Positions 61,260-64,000 of a DNA stretch of 64,000 bases are shown here, in pieces. The notes under the pieces are model-generated. The model was given only the letters and a program-made list of their open reading frames with translations, made no database searches and had not been told where the DNA came from. Source of the stretch: Stappia indica (lineage in GTDB: Bacteria; Pseudomonadota; Alphaproteobacteria; Rhizobiales; Stappiaceae). The position numbers and the translations under genes were made by a program. The DNA lies in the NCBI RefSeq assembly GCF_020177335.1, contig NZ_JAIVMG010000001.1, positions 926,259 to 990,258 on the forward strand, given 5' to 3'. Every line of letters starts with the position of its first letter. The stretch's first letter is position 1.

Positions 61260-64000
61260 CTAGAGCTGCAGGATCGCCGTTGCCGGCAGCCCGTCGCCCA
61301 CCATGGCGGAGAGTTGGCGCAGCCGCAGGGTGAAGCTGCTCTGCACCGCGCCGAAGAGCGCCAGTTCCTCCGCTGGATCGAGGCGCAGGCTGGAGGTTTC
61401 CACCTCGCGGCTCAACAGCAGCACCGCGCCGGGACCCAGCAACTCGGCCCGATACGCCTCGCGCTCCTCGCCCAGCGGCACGTCCGTGCCGATCCAGCCA
61501 TCGCCGGCGGTCCGGGTGCGGCGGATCCACGTGAAGAGGACCGCGCCATCGGCCTGGCGGCGCGCCTTGAGGTGCACCGGTGAGAACGGCATCAAGCCCA
61601 GGCCGGAGGCGGTGTGGCTCAGGTCCGCCCGCGCCGGACTGTCGAGCGGTGCCCCGGAGGGCACCGCCGTGTACTCGAACGGCAGCCCCAGTTCATCGCG
61701 CGACAACGGCAATGCCACCAGCGCCTCGTTCAGCAGCAGAACGCCGGCACCTTCGGGCGCGCCCGCCGCCGCCCCTGCATCGGTGCCGAGCAGCCCGCGC
61801 AACAGATCCGTCAGCAGGTAACGGCGCGGCCCGATCAGCTCGGCGGTCTGGAACTGGATGACTTCGATACCCACGCCCGGGACATGCACCGCCAGCGAGT
61901 TCGCCCCGCCCAGCACATCCAGCGGCGCGCGGCTGGAAAGCGTGCCGCCATGCAGCTCCACCTCCAGGCTGGCGGCCCGGTCCCAACGGCCGACCGGCCC
62001 GGGGGCCAGCGCGGCCTTGGTGGTGCCGAGGATCGCCGGCGCGTCGATGCGCGCGTGCAAGGACGGCGGGGCGCCAGCCTGCGCCCGGTAGACATCGAGC
62101 GCACCGGGCCAGGGCACGGCGAAGGCGGCCATGCGCGGAGCGTGCGGGGCCGGATCGTCCGGCAGGGGCGGCAGATCGAGGATCAGGAGCTCCGCCGCGC
62201 CGATGGCACCGCGCACCGCACGTGGCCGCGCCTCCCCGCCCCGGGCCTTGCCGTCGGCGCGCGGCGGCGGCATCACCCGGCGGGCGCGCAAACGTCGAAG
62301 CAGCCCCTCCTCCACCGCCTCGATGCGCATGTCGACCGGCGCCGCGCTGCCCAGTACCGGATCGGCCGCAAGGGTGACCACATCGCCCGGCTCAATGTCG
62401 AGCCGCCCCGGCGGCAGGGCAAGGGTCACTTCCTCCCGCTCACTCCAGCGCCGGGCCAAAAGCCGGTCGGCCAGTGCCCGGGCGCGGCCCGGGTCGAGCG
62501 AACCACCCAGATCGAGATCCTCCACCCGGCGGCTGTGGCCTTCGCGCCGGCGCGAGGACACCAGAAAGCGGCGGTGATCGCGGCCACTGTCGCGGGCGGC
62601 AACGCGGACTTCCGCCGGCAGGTCCGCATCCTGCGCCCGGCGGATGGAAACGAGCGGCGCGCCAGCCTCCGGCTCGGCGATCCCGTCCGCAGCAAGGCTT
62701 GCCACCGGCGGCGACCAGGCCGGGCGAAAGGCGATCACCGCGCCCTGATCGACGGCCACCGCGCCCAGCGCATCGAGCAGCGGCATCAGCACCGAGCGCA
62801 AGGTGACCGGGCCGGCCACCGTCATGCCATCGAGGGTGCCGGAGAGCCCGGCACAGCGGAACACGTCCGCCGGCACGCCGAAATCCTCCGCCAGCAGACG
62901 GATCATCCCCTCCAGCGACACCCCGCCGAGCCGACCGGTGAGCCAGTGGCCGGTGCGCCAGTTGTCGCCATCGCTCCACAGGTCGGTCTTCACCGGAAAG
63001 GCCGGATAGGGCCGCGCGTCCCAACTCCACAGATAGATCCGGTCCGCATCGACCATCGGCCCGCCATAGACCGGCGAGAGCGGGTTGTCGCCGATGCCAA
63101 GGCGCGGATGATCGTCGCTCCACCAGGACAGCACCGCCTCCAGCGCCCGGCGCTGGATCAGGTCGTCGCGCCCACCATTGGAAAAATGCGGCAGGGCCGA
63201 TTCAGAAGATTTGGCGTCGTGAAACACATTCGGCTGGTTGGCCCCGGCATCGACCGCCGGCACGCCGAGTTCCGACAGCCAGATCGGCTTGGACATGGGC
63301 ACCCAGTCGGTCGGCGCCCCCAGCTCCACCCCGCCGACCCGCTCCACATGCGGGTTCGACCACCAGCCCTTCAGGTCCTTGGCGCGGAACACCCAGGGCT
63401 TGGCATGGGCGCCATCGGTGATCGGCGTGCGCAGGCCCGCCGCTCGGTCCTCGGGGCTGGCGTAGTACCAGTCATGATCCTCGCCGCCGGCCACATGGGC
63501 GCGCAGGGCGTCGAGGTCGTACGGATCCGTCCGCCCGTCCGGGTCGCCGCCGTGGCGCTGGTCGGCAAGCGGGAAGTAGGCGTCGATCGCCACCGCGTCG
63601 ATGGCCGGATCGGCCCAGAGCGGATCGAGCGGAAAGCGCAATTCGCCCGCCTCCGGCACGTCGCCGCCATATTCGGTCCAGTCGGCGGCATAGGTCACCT
63701 TGGCCGTACCGAGCAGTCCCTTCACATCGCCGGCCAGCGCCTTCAGCGCGGTGACGAAGGGATAGACACCCGGGCCGGAGCGCAGCCGGGTCAGGCCGCG
63801 CATTTCCGAGCCGATCAGGAAGGCATCGACCCCGCCGGCGGCGAGCGCCAGATGGGCATAGTGCAGGATGAAGCGCCGGTAGGACCATTCGGCCGGGCCG
63901 ACATAGCGGATGGTGCCCGCCGGCCAGGTGGAAAACTGCCCCGGCGCCGCGCTGCCGGCGAACGCCGCCACCTCGGCGGCGGCCACCGCGCTGCCGTCCG
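61260..64000 (-). CDS. Phage/GTA tail host-specificity protein with glycoside-hydrolase TIM-barrel-like domain, 5' end cut
   Basis: More than 913 residues are visible and the start lies beyond base 64000. The first part ('SYRRFILHYAHLALAAGGVDAFLIGSEMRGLTRLR', then TYAADWTEYGG and IAIDAYFPLADQRHGGD-like text) is the GTA TIM-barrel-like domain found in gene 15 of Rhodobacter-type gene transfer agents. It is followed by a phage-tail Gp44/D-like domain and a long C-terminal region of beta character. It would sit at the tail tip and interact with the recipient surface. It is followed by endolysin and holin-like genes on the same strand. Confidence 0.85.
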   Translation of the reverse strand, partial: DGSAVAAAEVAAFAGSAAPGQFSTWPAGTIRYVGPAEWSYRRFILHYAHLALAAGGVDAFLIGSEMRGLTRLRSGPGVYPFVTALKALAGDVKGLLGTAKVTYAADWTEYGGDVPEAGELRFPLDPLWADPAIDAVAIDAYFPLADQRHGGDPDGRTDPYDLDALRAHVAGGEDHDWYYASPEDRAAGLRTPITDGAHAKPWVFRAKDLKGWWSNPHVERVGGVELGAPTDWVPMSKPIWLSELGVPAVDAGANQPNVFHDAKSSESALPHFSNGGRDDLIQRRALEAVLSWWSDDHPRLGIGDNPLSPVYGGPMVDADRIYLWSWDARPYPAFPVKTDLWSDGDNWRTGHWLTGRLGGVSLEGMIRLLAEDFGVPADVFRCAGLSGTLDGMTVAGPVTLRSVLMPLLDALGAVAVDQGAVIAFRPAWSPPVASLAADGIAEPEAGAPLVSIRRAQDADLPAEVRVAARDSGRDHRRFLVSSRRREGHSRRVEDLDLGGSLDPGRARALADRLLARRWSEREEVTLALPPGRLDIEPGDVVTLAADPVLGSAAPVDMRIEAVEEGLLRRLRARRVMPPPRADGKARGGEARPRAVRGAIGAAELLILDLPPLPDDPAPHAPRMAAFAVPWPGALDVYRAQAGAPPSLHARIDAPAILGTTKAALAPGPVGRWDRAASLEVELHGGTLSSRAPLDVLGGANSLAVHVPGVGIEVIQFQTAELIGPRRYLLTDLLRGLLGTDAGAAAGAPEGAGVLLLNEALVALPLSRDELGLPFEYTAVPSGAPLDSPARADLSHTASGLGLMPFSPVHLKARRQADGAVLFTWIRRTRTAGDGWIGTDVPLGEEREAYRAELLGPGAVLLLSREVETSSLRLDPAEELALFGAVQSSFTLRLRQLSAMVGDGLPATAILQL

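Noticed and set aside
1..64000. tRNA or rRNA genes, CRISPR array, replication origin
   Set aside because: No cloverleaf-like segments, conserved rRNA stretches, spaced short repeats or DnaA-box clusters were seen by eye.

Overview
The window is a dense, high-GC chromosomal segment with 47 protein genes and short intergenic gaps. It most likely comes from an alphaproteobacterium of the order Hyphomicrobiales (Rhizobiales), perhaps a Stappia/Labrenzia-like lineage. The order assignment rests on several things: a ccmIEFH (cycHJKL) - degP - two-component pair - glnE gene order, a FeuP/FeuQ-like two-component pair next to it, a PleC-like PAS histidine kinase, and a gene-transfer-agent-type tail gene at the right edge. 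The genus is a guess. No rRNA, tRNA, CRISPR array or complete transposase gene was recognised.

Left part (1-14.5 kb): a truncated pirin gene, a DUF6030-like membrane protein, an M20 amidohydrolase paired with a peptide-type periplasmic binding protein, ilvD, a complete branched-chain-amino-acid-type ABC transporter (binding protein, terminator, livHMGF), a small secreted protein, a DUF418 membrane protein and a short-chain dehydrogenase.

Central part (14.5-26.3 kb): leftward genes for a membrane class III adenylate cyclase, a metallo-beta-lactamase-fold hydrolase, a stand-alone cyclic-nucleotide-binding protein and an 873-residue ABC-like membrane protein with an eroded, interrupted ATPase domain. 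Diverging from these is a compact glycan operon: two MurG-like glycosyltransferases, two GT4-type glycosyltransferases and a NodB-like deacetylase. I infer that a cyclic nucleotide signal is made, degraded and sensed here and may control a surface-glycan function.

Middle-right (26.3-42.4 kb): a repeat-rich insertion, a methyltransferase, an oligopeptide-type ABC operon (fused ATPase, large binding protein, two permeases), a second adenylate cyclase with a periplasmic sensor, an alpha/beta hydrolase, pepN and the PAS kinase. Two related intergenic elements (26.26-26.79 kb and 42.02-42.29 kb) each sit between convergent genes. Each is flanked by a locus-specific 22-23 bp direct repeat containing a palindrome and one gene's stop codon. 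They look like a non-autonomous mobile element that targets terminator-like palindromes.

Right part (42.4-64 kb): glnE, an OmpR/EnvZ-type pair, a DegP/Do protease, an alpha/beta-hydrolase-OsmC fusion, ccmHFEI for cytochrome c maturation, an unrecognised helical protein, a small lipoprotein, a FeuP/FeuQ-like pair with a small PepSY-like periplasmic protein upstream, and a phage/GTA module: holin-like protein, GH24 endolysin with membrane tail, and a TIM-barrel tail protein cut by the window edge.
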